Source: Azoarcus sp031555955 (GTDB lineage: Bacteria > Pseudomonadota > Gammaproteobacteria > Burkholderiales > Rhodocyclaceae). Taken from it: a DNA stretch of 64,000 nucleotides. Where the stretch lies: positions 1 through 64,000 of the forward strand of contig JAVBTY010000025.1 in assembly GCA_031555955.1 (NCBI GenBank), written 5' to 3'. A program made the position numbers and the translations under genes. Positions 25,064 through 32,986 of this stretch are shown here, one piece after another; the stretch's first letter is position 1; each line of letters starts with the position of its first letter. The notes under the pieces were generated by a model. It had not been told where the DNA came from. It did no database searches and worked only from the letters and a program-made list of their open reading frames with translations.

Positions 25064-26020
25064 ATGAGCCAGTTTGATTCACTGGAAATGTGCGCAGGGG
25101 CAGGAGGGCAGGCGCTCGGTCTGGAAATGGCGGGCTTCGGTCATGTTGGCCTGGTTGAACTGGAACCGGCCGCGTGCGCCACGCTGCGCCTGAACCGCCC
25201 CGCCTGGAACGTGATTGAGGGCGACCTGCACCGCTTCGACGGCCGCTCCTATCAGGGCATCGACCTGGTAGCCGGCGGCGTGCCATGCCCGCCGTTCTCC
25301 AGGGCCGGAAAACAGCTCGGCGCGAAGGATGAGCGCGACCTGTTCCCCGAAGCAGTCCGTCTGGTCGATGAGTGCCGCCCGCAGGCCGTGATGCTGGAAA
25401 ACGTGCGCGGCCTGCTCGATGCCGTCTTTGACGACTACCGGAACAAGGTTGAGAAGCAGCTCAAAAAACTGGGCTATGTCCCCGGCTGGCGGCTACTGAA
25501 CGCCTCGGATTATGGCGTGTCGCAACTGCGCCCGCGCGTGGTTTTCGTCGGCATCCGCAAAGATCTGGCCGACGGCTTCGCCTGGCCGGAACCGCTGCCA
25601 GGCGCGCCGCCGACCGTGGGCGAGCTGCTGCACGATCTCATGGCCGTGAACGGCTGGCGCGGCGCTGACCGCTGGCGCGAACAGGCCAATGCCATTGCCC
25701 CTACGCTCGTTGGCGGCTCCAGGAAACACGGCGGGCCTGACCTTGGCCCAACCCGCGCAAAACGCGCCTGGGCTGCCCTGGGCGTCGATGGCATGGGCCT
25801 GTGGGACGATGCCCCGCCCCGTGATTTTGTGGGTATGCCGCGCCTGACACCGCGCATGACGGCCCGCATTCAGGGCTTCCCCGATGGCTGGCAATTCTCC
25901 GGCCGCAAGACGGCTGCCTATCGCCAGATCGGCAACGCCTTCCCGCCGCCGGTGGCCGCTGCCGTGGCCCGGCAGATTTTCGCGGCGCTGTCCGCCAAAC
26001 GCATCTACAAGGTGGCGTGA
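25064..26020 (+). CDS. DNA (cytosine-5-)-methyltransferase, NgoMIV-like
   Basis: Adds a methyl group to C5 of cytosine in a specific DNA site. The 318-residue enzyme has motif I (EMCAGAGGQALGLEMAGF), motif IV with the catalytic Cys (GGVPCPPFSRAG), motif VI (ENVRGL), motif VIII (QLRPRVVFVGIR) and motif X (YRQIGNAFPPPVAAA). The short target-recognition region lies between about 180 and 270. Start 25064 is chosen because AGGGGA lies upstream and motif I follows at once. The stop codon shares one base with the start of an NgoMIV-type restriction gene, so the site is inferred to be GCCGGC. The methyltransferase looks intact. Confidence 0.93.
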   Translation: MSQFDSLEMCAGAGGQALGLEMAGFGHVGLVELEPAACATLRLNRPAWNVIEGDLHRFDGRSYQGIDLVAGGVPCPPFSRAGKQLGAKDERDLFPEAVRLVDECRPQAVMLENVRGLLDAVFDDYRNKVEKQLKKLGYVPGWRLLNASDYGVSQLRPRVVFVGIRKDLADGFAWPEPLPGAPPTVGELLHDLMAVNGWRGADRWREQANAIAPTLVGGSRKHGGPDLGPTRAKRAWAALGVDGMGLWDDAPPRDFVGMPRLTPRMTARIQGFPDGWQFSGRKTAAYRQIGNAFPPPVAAAVARQIFAALSAKRIYKVA

Positions 26021-26878
26021 TGAGTGCGGACGCCGGTTTCCTTGAGGCCCGCAAGGCGTTCCATGCTTCGCTGCTGCAAACAACGCTGACCATCAACAGC
26101 GCGGGTGTGGTGAGCAACGCCGACAGCAGCAACACTACAAGCAAGGCGATTGCCAGGGGCATTGCCGATCTGCTCAAGGCCGAAACCATCGGCGAGCGCA
26201 TCGCGGGCCAGACTTCGGGCAACCAGTTTGAAGGCATCTGCGCGGCCTTCGTGCGTGAAACCTTCCTCAGGCTCGGGCATCTGCGTCCCGGCGTCTGGGA
26301 CGTGCATCAAGTCTCCGGCCGCAACCGCCTGGAGATTGCCCGTTACGAGCAATATGCGCACCTGGTCGCGCTCGACCGGGCCGCCAGGGCCGATGCCGAA
26401 CTGGCGGCGGCCCTGGGCAGCGACTACACCATTACGCCGGATATTGTGGTGGCACGCGACACCGAGGACGACAGCACCATCAATGCGCCCGCGCTCCTGG
26501 TCGATGACAGCGTGACCACGCTTGCCAGCCTGCGCAGGAAAAACGGCGGCCTGCCGCTGCTGCACGCCAGCATTTCATGCAAATATTCGTAGCGACTGGG
26601 CGCAGAACGCCCGTTCCGAAGCGCTGAACCTGGTGCGCAACCGCAAGGGCCGTCTGCCGCATGTGGTGGTCGTTACGGCTGAACCGACGCCAGGCCGCCT
26701 TGCCTCTATCGCCCTGGGAACCGGGGATATTGATTGCGTGTATCACTTCGCCCTGTATGAGCTGCAAGCCACGGTGAAGGCCCTGGGCATGGATGACGCG
26801 GCCGACATGCTGGCCGTGATGGTCGATGGCAAGCGACTGAAAGACATTTCCGATCTGCCGCTGGATCTGGCTGTGTGA
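26020..26878 (+). pseudogene. NgoMIV-family type II restriction endonuclease, frameshifted
   Basis: Two adjoining frames together make a full-length NgoMIV-type enzyme of about 285 residues. The first (26020-26592) has NSAGVVSNADSSNTTSKAIA, RIAGQTSGNQFEGIC, SGRNRLEIARYEQYAHL and LGSDYTITPDIVVARD, and breaks after LLHASISCK at a TAG. The second, in the next frame, resumes with IRSDWAQNARSEALNLVRNR and runs to VDGKRLKDISDLPLDLAV. As I recall the family, about two residues sit between the two halves, so a 5-bp deletion near 26583-26587 would explain the shift. The break lies in the catalytic core, so the enzyme should be inactive. The family cuts GCCGGC. Confidence 0.88.
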
Positions 26879-26973
26879 GACCCTGCACGGATGAACCGCA
26901 ACGGGGTTGAGGCGGCGCGGCCGGGACGGGCTGTCCGCCGCGGCGGAAGCAGGGCAGGGCACGCAAACGTGGA

Positions 26974-27435
26974 ATGGGAACTGTCCGGGAGAATAAGCCT
27001 GTCTATGAGGCGTTAAGGGCAGATATCCAGCAACTCCGTGAAAGCGCCGGACAGCTTCGCGAACTCCAGCGTATTTCTCCAGCCCGTGCTGCGGGTCTTG
27101 CTGCCTGGGATGCCTCGGCGCGCAGGTTTCATGAGGCGATACGCATAACGCTTCCGCCCCAGATCATGCATTATCTGCATGATGCTGATATCCGGATCAA
27201 AGACCCGGTATATCGCAAATACCAGGAGCCAATATCTCCCTGCCGTTTCACTTGCGCTGGCCTGTGGCGGCTGCCATCGGTGTTATCGCGGTTATCTGCT
27301 GGAGCGCATTCCGGTGAAACGGTCAGACAGTCCATTTGCGTGGCATGGCCCGGTGCAGGTGTCTGGTGGGTTCGCGGAGCCGCATCAGCCGCCGATGTAG
27401 GACATTTCGATCCTGCGCGGGGCGGCGTCCGCTGA
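26974..27435 (+). CDS. hypothetical protein, probably decayed
   Basis: A 153-codon frame. Its first 85 residues look like a real helical protein (VYEALRADIQQLRESAGQL, LHDADIRIKDPVYRKYQE), while the rest is Cys/Trp/Arg-rich and looks untranslated. In the third frame, the DNA after position 27215 would encode a hydrophobic stretch with a stop near 27318, suggesting a frameshift and a lost C-terminal membrane helix. The 3' end overlaps convergent moaA by 51 nt, which also argues against the long form. No family was recognised. It may be a remnant of the restriction-modification island. Confidence 0.35.
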   Translation: MGTVRENKPVYEALRADIQQLRESAGQLRELQRISPARAAGLAAWDASARRFHEAIRITLPPQIMHYLHDADIRIKDPVYRKYQEPISPCRFTCAGLWRLPSVLSRLSAGAHSGETVRQSICVAWPGAGVWWVRGAASAADVGHFDPARGGVR

Positions 27436-28509
27436 AGTAAAGTCCGCCGCGCTGAAATCCGTCGAAGCAAAGTCCGTATTCGCCCCCCGGATTTCGGAAT
27501 AGCGGTCTTCGCGCTGGCCCCACACGGCGGCGATCGCGGCGTCGAGCGCGCCATCGTCCGCGCCACCGCGCAGCAGCGTGCGCAGATCGTGGCCCGACTG
27601 GGCGAACAGGCAGGTGTAGAGCTTGCCTTCAGTAGAGAGCCGGATGCGCGTACAGGTCGCGCAGAACGCCTGGGTAACGGAGGAAATCACGCCGATTTCG
27701 CCCGTGCCGTCGCAATAGCGCCAGCGTTCGGCCACCTCGCCGGGGTAGTTCGGATCGATTGCTTCCAGCGGGAAATGCGCGTGCAGGCGGGCGATGATCT
27801 CGCCAGAAGGCACGACCTCATCCAGCTTCCAGCCGTTGGAAGCGCCCACGTCCATGAATTCGATAAAGCGCAGGATGTGGCCACTGCCGCGGAAATGGCG
27901 CGCCATGGGTTCGATGGCGTGATCGTTCTCGCCACGCTTGACCACCATGTTGACCTTGACCGGGCCGAAACCGGCGGCGGAAGCCGCGTCGATGCCTTCG
28001 AGCACGCGCGCCACCGGATAATCCGCATCGCTCATGCGGCGGAAGGTGGCATCGTCGAGCGCGTCCAGACTCACGGTGAGGCGGCTCAGTCCAGCGTCGC
28101 GCAAGGGCCGGGCGAGTTTCGGCAGCAGCACGCCGTTGGTGGTGAGGGTGATCTCCACGCCGTCCAGCGCGGCGAGCATTCCGACCAGGTGTTCGACGTT
28201 CTTGCGCAGCAGCGGCTCGCCGCCGGTGATGCGGATCTTGCGCACACCGCGCGCGGCGAACACGCGGGCGACGCGCAGAATCTCTTCGAAACTGAGCAGA
28301 TCCGCTCGCGGCAGAAAGGTGTGGCTGTCGAACACCTCGCGCGGCATGCAGTAGATGCAGCGGAAATTGCAGCGGTCGGTGATCGAGATGCGCAGATCCT
28401 GCATCGTGCGCGCGCGGCGGTCGCGCAGCGCCTCTCCCGGCGCGGGGGCAGGCGGCAGTGCGGCGGCGTCGACCGGGGCGGCGCCTGCGTGGATGGGGAT
28501 GACTTTCAT
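27385..28509 (-). CDS. moaA: GTP 3',8-cyclase MoaA
   Basis: Radical-SAM enzyme that begins molybdenum cofactor synthesis by converting GTP to 3',8-cyclo-7,8-dihydro-GTP. The 374-residue protein has the N-terminal [4Fe-4S] motif CNFRCIYC, the GGEPLL motif and the C-terminal cluster motif with CATCTRIR and LYTCLF. It ends in the functionally required Gly-Gly (EMSYIGG). Between the usual RYSEIR and the end there is an unusual insert of about 20 residues with five-residue periodicity (TDFAS, TDFSA, ADFTS). The N-terminal 30 residues are Ala/Pro-rich. No other moa genes are in the window. Confidence 0.95.
   Translation of the reverse strand: MKVIPIHAGAAPVDAAALPPAPAPGEALRDRRARTMQDLRISITDRCNFRCIYCMPREVFDSHTFLPRADLLSFEEILRVARVFAARGVRKIRITGGEPLLRKNVEHLVGMLAALDGVEITLTTNGVLLPKLARPLRDAGLSRLTVSLDALDDATFRRMSDADYPVARVLEGIDAASAAGFGPVKVNMVVKRGENDHAIEPMARHFRGSGHILRFIEFMDVGASNGWKLDEVVPSGEIIARLHAHFPLEAIDPNYPGEVAERWRYCDGTGEIGVISSVTQAFCATCTRIRLSTEGKLYTCLFAQSGHDLRTLLRGGADDGALDAAIAAVWGQREDRYSEIRGANTDFASTDFSAADFTSADAAPRRIEMSYIGG
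27434..27478. repeat. three 15-bp imperfect repeats inside moaA
   Basis: GAAGTAAAGTCCGCC, GCGCTGAAATCCGTC and GAAGCAAAGTCCGTA lie head to tail (27434-27448, 27449-27463, 27464-27478). The outer two match at 13 of 15 positions. On the minus strand they encode the Asp-Phe pentapeptide units near the MoaA C-terminus. The array looks like a recent in-frame expansion. Confidence 0.8.
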
Positions 28510-28552
28510 TGTCTGAATTTATAGGTCTGCACAGATTCAATGGCCTGAGTGA

Positions 28553-29401
28553 TCAGGCTGATTCAATTTCCTTGAGTGAAACGCCATCTTTGTTTTTCCA
28601 CTCCGTCAGACCGTTTGCCGTTCCGCCACAAACTGTGTTTGCGGCGCTGCTTGGGGTGGAAAACTCGGCGTCTTTCGAGAACGTGAGCACCTTGCCGTCG
28701 GAAACCAGCGTGCCATCTTCCTGCAGCCGTTTCCGCAAGTTGATCACCCATGGGTATTGGTGGGCGCTTTTGCGTTCCTCCAGAACCGCCTGGGAACCCT
28801 TGAAAACGATGAAGCCGACGGGCGCGCGCGCACCGGATGCCACGATATCTTTAAGCTTGTAAAACAGGATTTCTTTTTTCGGAATAGCGTCTTGCTGGAT
28901 TTCCACCGGGATCAAAAAATCGGCTCCAAGCGTGGGCAGCAGCTGGTGAATCTTCTCCAGAAATATTTCCATGTCTTTCCGGTCGGATTCGGGGAGTTTC
29001 GCGCCGCTGCGTTTATCGTTGATTACGGTAAATCGTCCTGCCGCTTCCGTCTGTTCGATCAGCCTGCCTTCAAGGTAGCGGATATGGGCCTTGGTAAGGT
29101 TTTCGTCCTTGCTCACAAAAAAGGTAGCGTGGTTCCAGAATTCCTTTGCCTGGTGATCCTTTACGCGGTCCCGGAACGACTCAGTTTCGCCGATGTAAAC
29201 GGTGTTTTTTCCTGTTTCCGGATCTGAGCCGGTCAGAAAATAAACGCCCGAATGGGCTGCTTCATCCCGCAGTTTCAGTTCGTTGAGTTCGTTGCGTGGC
29301 GCGGCGACGGCCTTGCCTGTCCAGTTGGACAGCTCCGCCGTGCGCAGGCGTTTGGCATCGCCATGCACCAGGAAGATCTTGATGGTCGCGCTAGTGGGCA
29401 T
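28553..29401 (-). CDS. GIY-YIG nuclease-fold protein with DUF4357 domain
   Basis: A 282-residue protein. A GIY-YIG-type module lies around residues 45-130, with GVYFLTGSDPETGK, then VYIGETESFRDRVKDH, and the conserved Glu possibly in YLEGRLIEQ. The C-terminal 90 residues match DUF4357 (GFIVFKGSQAVLE, VFSD-like KVLTFSKDAEFSTPSSAA), a domain often fused to GIY-YIG or restriction-related proteins. A DNA-related function is likely but the substrate is unknown. ATG 29401 is preferred over an in-frame ATG 17 codons upstream because the conserved sequence begins just after it. It is 43 nt upstream of moaA in the same direction. Confidence 0.82.
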   Translation of the reverse strand: MPTSATIKIFLVHGDAKRLRTAELSNWTGKAVAAPRNELNELKLRDEAAHSGVYFLTGSDPETGKNTVYIGETESFRDRVKDHQAKEFWNHATFFVSKDENLTKAHIRYLEGRLIEQTEAAGRFTVINDKRSGAKLPESDRKDMEIFLEKIHQLLPTLGADFLIPVEIQQDAIPKKEILFYKLKDIVASGARAPVGFIVFKGSQAVLEERKSAHQYPWVINLRKRLQEDGTLVSDGKVLTFSKDAEFSTPSSAANTVCGGTANGLTEWKNKDGVSLKEIESA

Positions 29402-29533
29402 GAGGTTGATCCGTCTTGTTATCGGCCAGGTTCCATTCTTCGGGCAAAGCATGGGAGGCGCCGCCGCGCCGTGCCTTGTTCGCGGTCAAGGTCGCGGTAG
29501 CAGGGGGCGCGATCTCTTGCGCCGGGTGTCCGC

Positions 29534-30190
29534 CTATTTTCCGCTAGCCGCCTGCAGCAGTTTTTTGAGCCGTTCGTCATTGGGGCTGCCTGCGAGCAGC
29601 TGGGCGGCGGTATTTTTGTCCAGCCGCGCGCCCGCTTCGATCAGGGCCGTGGCGGCGTCGTGGTTTCCCAGCAGCAACGCGATGCTGAGCGGAGTAAAAC
29701 CCTGTTCCGTGCGTTTGTCGGGTTCCGCGCCGGCTTTGAGCAGGCGTCTGACGATGGAGCCGGGGCAGTTCTGCGCGGCGATAAAGATCAGGCTGTTGCC
29801 GTCGGGATGTTCGGTGCGCACGTTCGCCTTGTGCGCCAGCAGAACTTCGATGGTGCGCTGGATATCTCCAATGTTGTTATTGGCGTCAGAACAGGATGCG
29901 GTAGCCATTTCCAGTGGGGTCTGGAGCAGGCTGGCGCTGTTCTCGTTGGGATCGGCCCCGGCGGAAAGCATGGCTTCCACCGTTTTCGCATCGGCGGCGC
30001 GGATGTACTCCGGCAGGTTGGCGCTGAGCGGCGCGGGGCGTTTGTTTTCACTGAGGTAGCGCTGGGCCTCTTCCCGCGTCATGCGCGGGTAATCAGAGGC
30101 GTCCGCCGCCGCAGAGGCCGCAGTTCCGGCGGCGCTGGGTGACAGGGTATGGAGAAGCGCGCAAAGCGCCAGCGCCAGTTTGCCGTTCAT
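29534..30190 (-). CDS. exported ankyrin-repeat protein
   Basis: A 218-residue protein with a signal peptide (MNGKLALALCALLHTLSPSA, cleavage near 20-28). At least four ankyrin units follow, for example VEAMLSAGADPNENSASLL, GNSLIFIAAQNCPGSIVRRLL and GFTPLSIALLLGNHDAATAL. ATG 30190 is chosen because GGGAG lies upstream and the signal peptide starts there. It is probably a periplasmic protein-interaction module. It is unrelated in position to the other ankyrin gene (16544-17233) and differs in sequence. Confidence 0.82.
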   Translation of the reverse strand: MNGKLALALCALLHTLSPSAAGTAASAAADASDYPRMTREEAQRYLSENKRPAPLSANLPEYIRAADAKTVEAMLSAGADPNENSASLLQTPLEMATASCSDANNNIGDIQRTIEVLLAHKANVRTEHPDGNSLIFIAAQNCPGSIVRRLLKAGAEPDKRTEQGFTPLSIALLLGNHDAATALIEAGARLDKNTAAQLLAGSPNDERLKKLLQAASGK

Positions 30191-30340
30191 GTTCGACTCC
30201 CGTTGCGTCTTCGCGCGCTGGCCGGGTTGCGCCAGGCGGAGGATTGAAAAGGACGGAAAATACGATGCCCGTTCCGGCTTTGGCAAGCGTTCCGGCGGCA
30301 GGTTTCCGTTGGCCGTGTTCTGGCCCGCGCGGTAGCGGTT

Positions 30341-31621
30341 TCAGTCCGCGCGCGCGCGCCATTGCGCCGCGGCGCGGCCGGCGCGGCAGCCGGTGGCGAA
30401 GCAGGCGGTGAGCAGATAGCCGCCGGTGGGGGCTTCCCAGTCGAGCATTTCGCCCGCGCAGAACACGCCGGGGCGGGCGTGCAGCATCAGGTTGCTGTCG
30501 AGGGCGGAAAAATCCACCCCGCCAGCGCTGCTGATCGCCTCGTCCAGCGGCCGTGTGGCGGCAAGCCGCAGCGGCAGGGCTTTGAGCGCGGCGGCGAGGC
30601 GGGCCGGACTGGCGAGTTCGTCCGCGCTGGCGCATTCGCGCAGCAGCCCGGCCTTGACGCCTTTGATGCCCGCCTGGCCTTGCAGATGGCTGGCGAAGGA
30701 GCGGCTGCCGCGCGGGCGGGCGAGATCGGCGGCAAGTCGTTCCAGACTGCGGCCGGGGACGAGGTCAAGATGCAGCGCCGCTTCATTTCCGGCGGCGAGC
30801 GCATCGCGCAGCGGCGCGGAAAGGGCGTAGATCAGGCCACCTTCGACGCCTGTGGCGGTGATGATGAATTCACCCGCGCGCTCATGCGCCGCGCCGCTGG
30901 CATCGGTGAAGCGCGCATGCACCGTTTTTACCGGCTCGCCCGCGAAGCGTTCGCGGAAGTGGCTGCTCCAGCCGCCCGCGCCGCTACGATCCGTGACATC
31001 GAAACCGCAGTTGGCGGGCGCCAGACCGGTAACCGCGACGCCCTGCGCGCGCAGCAGCGGTATCCACGCGCCGTCGGAACCGAGCCGCGCCCGGCTGCCG
31101 CCGCCCAGCGCCAGCACGGTAGCACTGGCGCGGACGAGGGTTTCCCCCTCCGGGCCGCTCAGGCGCAGCCTGCCGTCCGTGCTCCAGCCCAGCCAGCGCT
31201 GGCGCATTTCAAACGCAACCCCCGCTGCGCGCAGGCGGGCAAGCCAGGCGCGCAGCAGCGGCGCGGCCTTCATCCCCGCAGGGAATACACGCCCCGAGCT
31301 GCCGGTGAAGGTGGCCGCACCCAGTCCGTCTGCCCAGGCGCGCAGGGCGGCGGGGCCGAATTCACCCAGCATCGGCTCAAGCTCTTTCCGGCGCGCGCCA
31401 TAGCGGGTAAGGAAAACCTCGCCGGGTTCGGCGTGGGTCAGGTTGAGACCGCCGCGCCCGGCAAGAAGAAATTTGCGCCCGGCCGAAGGCATGGCGTCGT
31501 AAACAGTGACGCACGCACCCGCGTTCGCCAGCATTTCCGCCGCCATGAGGCCTGCGGGCCCGGCGCCGATCACCGCCGCATTGCGGGCGGGCTGTGTGGA
31601 TTCCGTCTGTGTGGATGTCAT
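30341..31621 (-). CDS. HI0933/YhiN-type FAD-dependent oxidoreductase (TIGR03862 family)
   Basis: A 426-residue flavoprotein. The FAD-binding dinucleotide fold is AAVIGAGPAGLMAAEML at residues 14-30, followed by the family signature GRKFLLAGRGGLNLTH. The C-terminal signature is GVFCAGEMLDWEAPTGGYLL with the final FAD-contacting GCRAGRAA. This family includes proteins of unknown reaction often annotated as aminoacetone oxidase or BaiN-like. The gene is single and divergent from the riboswitch-controlled exporter gene. Confidence 0.88.
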   Translation of the reverse strand: MTSTQTESTQPARNAAVIGAGPAGLMAAEMLANAGACVTVYDAMPSAGRKFLLAGRGGLNLTHAEPGEVFLTRYGARRKELEPMLGEFGPAALRAWADGLGAATFTGSSGRVFPAGMKAAPLLRAWLARLRAAGVAFEMRQRWLGWSTDGRLRLSGPEGETLVRASATVLALGGGSRARLGSDGAWIPLLRAQGVAVTGLAPANCGFDVTDRSGAGGWSSHFRERFAGEPVKTVHARFTDASGAAHERAGEFIITATGVEGGLIYALSAPLRDALAAGNEAALHLDLVPGRSLERLAADLARPRGSRSFASHLQGQAGIKGVKAGLLRECASADELASPARLAAALKALPLRLAATRPLDEAISSAGGVDFSALDSNLMLHARPGVFCAGEMLDWEAPTGGYLLTACFATGCRAGRAAAQWRARAD

Positions 31622-31821
31622 GGTGGCTAAAGCGTTCCCCTGCGGACACGCGGCGGATTGTAGCCGTGCCGACACGTGGCGGCGCTTATGTCTGCCGCGC
31701 CAGCAGGGTCATGGCGCGGTCGTGCGGGCACGCTGCCTCGCCATCCGGCAAAGCTCTGGAGCCTGTTTAAGCGCGGCCTGACCGCATCAGCGCCACGGCC
31801 TTTTTCTTTGCCCCCGCCGCC

Positions 31822-31830
31822 TGCTAGAAT
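31822..31830 (+). promoter_or_regulatory. extended -10 promoter of the riboswitch transcript
   Basis: TGCTAGAAT is an extended -10 element (TG-n-TAGAAT). Transcription would start around 31837, at the 5' edge of the yybP-ykoY element. The -35 region is weak (TTTCTT at 16 bp), which an extended -10 can tolerate. Confidence 0.55.
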
Positions 31831-31837
31831 CCGCTCC

Positions 31838-31980
31838 GTCATTGGGGAGTAGCCGCCTCCTTCACGGAGGGACCGCGTCAACAGACTTGCCCGTTCGGGC
31901 ATGGCGCGGCCAGCTTTCACGCCTGGCGAGACTTTTGACTGCGCAGCCTCCGCTTTGGGCCGGGGAAGCCGCGCAGTCAT
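31838..31980 (+). promoter_or_regulatory. yybP-ykoY manganese riboswitch
   Basis: The leader before the GDT1-family gene holds both conserved parts of the yybP-ykoY (Mn2+) riboswitch: TTGGGGAGTAGCCGCC at 31843-31858 and CTGGCGAGACTTTTGAC at 31923-31939. Between them lie hairpins CCTCC-TTCAC-GGAGG and TGCCCG-TT-CGGGCA. Downstream, GACTGCGC (31937-31944) can pair with GCGCAGTC (31971-31978), a candidate expression platform. In this class, Mn2+ binding increases expression of manganese exporters. The next gene is a UPF0016/GDT1 transporter, one of the classic targets, so sequence and context agree. Confidence 0.88.
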
Positions 31981-32008
31981 CGGTGTTCGTACCGGCCCGG
32001 GAAATCTC

Positions 32009-32596
32009 ATGGAAGCGCTGCTCATCTCCACCGGTATCGTCGCCCTGGCCGAAATTGGCGACAAAACCCAGCTTCTCTCTCTCCTCTTCGCCGCGCGTTT
32101 CAGGCGGCCGCTTCCCATCATTCTGGGCATTTTCACCGCCACGCTGCTCAACCACGCGCTGGCGGGCATGGTTGGCGCATGGCTCAGCACCCGCCTCGAT
32201 CCCGAGTGGATGCGCTGGATTCTTGGTGTGTCCTTTCTTGCCATGGGGGCGTGGATGCTGATTCCGGACAAACTCGATGAAGACGAGGTCAGCAGCGCCG
32301 CGCCGCGCTTTGGCGTGTTCGGCGCAACGCTGATCGCGTTCTTTCTGGCCGAAATGGGCGACAAGACGCAGTTCGCCACCGTCGCGCTCGCAGCCCGCTT
32401 CGACGCGCTCATCGCGGTAGTGGCCGGCACCACGCTGGGCATGATGGTCGCCAACGTACCGGCGGTGCTGCTTGGCGACGCCATGGCTAAAAAGCTGCCG
32501 GTGCGCCTCGTGCACGTTGTGGCGGCGCTGATCTTTGCCGGTCTTGGCATTGCAACCCTGTGGAGCAGCCTGCCGGCGGCATTCTCCGGCGGCTGA
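32009..32596 (+). CDS. mneA: GDT1/TMEM165 (UPF0016) family Mn2+ transporter
   Basis: A 195-residue inner-membrane protein with six hydrophobic helices in two inverted halves, each carrying the family motif E-x-G-D-K-T. They appear as LAEIGDKTQLLS (about 13-24) and LAEMGDKTQFATV (about 113-125). Bacterial members export Mn2+ (MneA-type). The yybP-ykoY riboswitch directly upstream supports that role. The ATG at 32009 begins just before the first helix. The symbol is by family analogy. Confidence 0.88.
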   Translation: MEALLISTGIVALAEIGDKTQLLSLLFAARFRRPLPIILGIFTATLLNHALAGMVGAWLSTRLDPEWMRWILGVSFLAMGAWMLIPDKLDEDEVSSAAPRFGVFGATLIAFFLAEMGDKTQFATVALAARFDALIAVVAGTTLGMMVANVPAVLLGDAMAKKLPVRLVHVVAALIFAGLGIATLWSSLPAAFSGG

Positions 32597-32656
32597 AACA
32601 TCGCGCCCGCGCGGATTGGCGTACCCGGCCGGGGGGATTCAGTTTTGAACAGACCC

Positions 32657-32986
32657 TTATAGCGTCGGTCGCTGCTCGAAAGGCATGGGCGCGGGTTCTT
32701 CCGCCAGAAGGGGCGGCGCATCTGCTGTAACGTCGTCCACGCGTGCGGCGGGCGGGCCGTGGCGGCACCACTTTTCGAAGCGGTCGAGGCTGGCCGCAGG
32801 GCCGCGCGCCAGCGCTTCGACGCTGCCATCCGCGCGGTTGCGCACCCAGCCGGCCAGGCCCAGCCGCAGCGCTTCGGCGCGCGCGGCGGCGCGGTAACCT
32901 ACGCCCTGCACGCGGCCGCGAATGCGCAGCAGGCGGGTTGCGGTATCCAGCGGCGGTGTCGCCGGTGCATCAGGCGTGTCAGGCAT
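32657..32986 (-). CDS. acyP: acylphosphatase
   Basis: Hydrolyses acyl phosphates such as carbamoyl or acetyl phosphate. The 109-residue protein has the active-site loop RGRVQGVGYRAAA with the catalytic Arg, and the conserved Asn in GWVRNRADGSVEAL. The N-terminus is about 15 residues longer than usual (Pro/Asp/Ala-rich) and the C-terminus about 10 longer. Its start overlaps the stop of the SulP gene by 8 nt, so it is probably translated from the same mRNA. Confidence 0.92.
   Translation of the reverse strand: MPDTPDAPATPPLDTATRLLRIRGRVQGVGYRAAARAEALRLGLAGWVRNRADGSVEALARGPAASLDRFEKWCRHGPPAARVDDVTADAPPLLAEEPAPMPFEQRPTL

Noticed and set aside
26578..26592. Programmed ribosomal frameshift in the NgoMIV-like gene
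   Set aside because: No slippery heptamer or downstream structure is evident, and residues appear to be missing at the joint, so a deletion is more likely.
16544..30190. The two exported ankyrin proteins (16544-17233 and 29534-30190) considered as toxin/immunity partners
   Set aside because: Each sits in an unrelated neighbourhood (tatD operon; single gene) with no toxin-like gene beside it.
31842..32261. 139-codon frame overlapping the riboswitch and the start of the GDT1-family gene
   Set aside because: It is out of frame with the conserved E-x-G-D-K-T gene and overlaps structured leader RNA.
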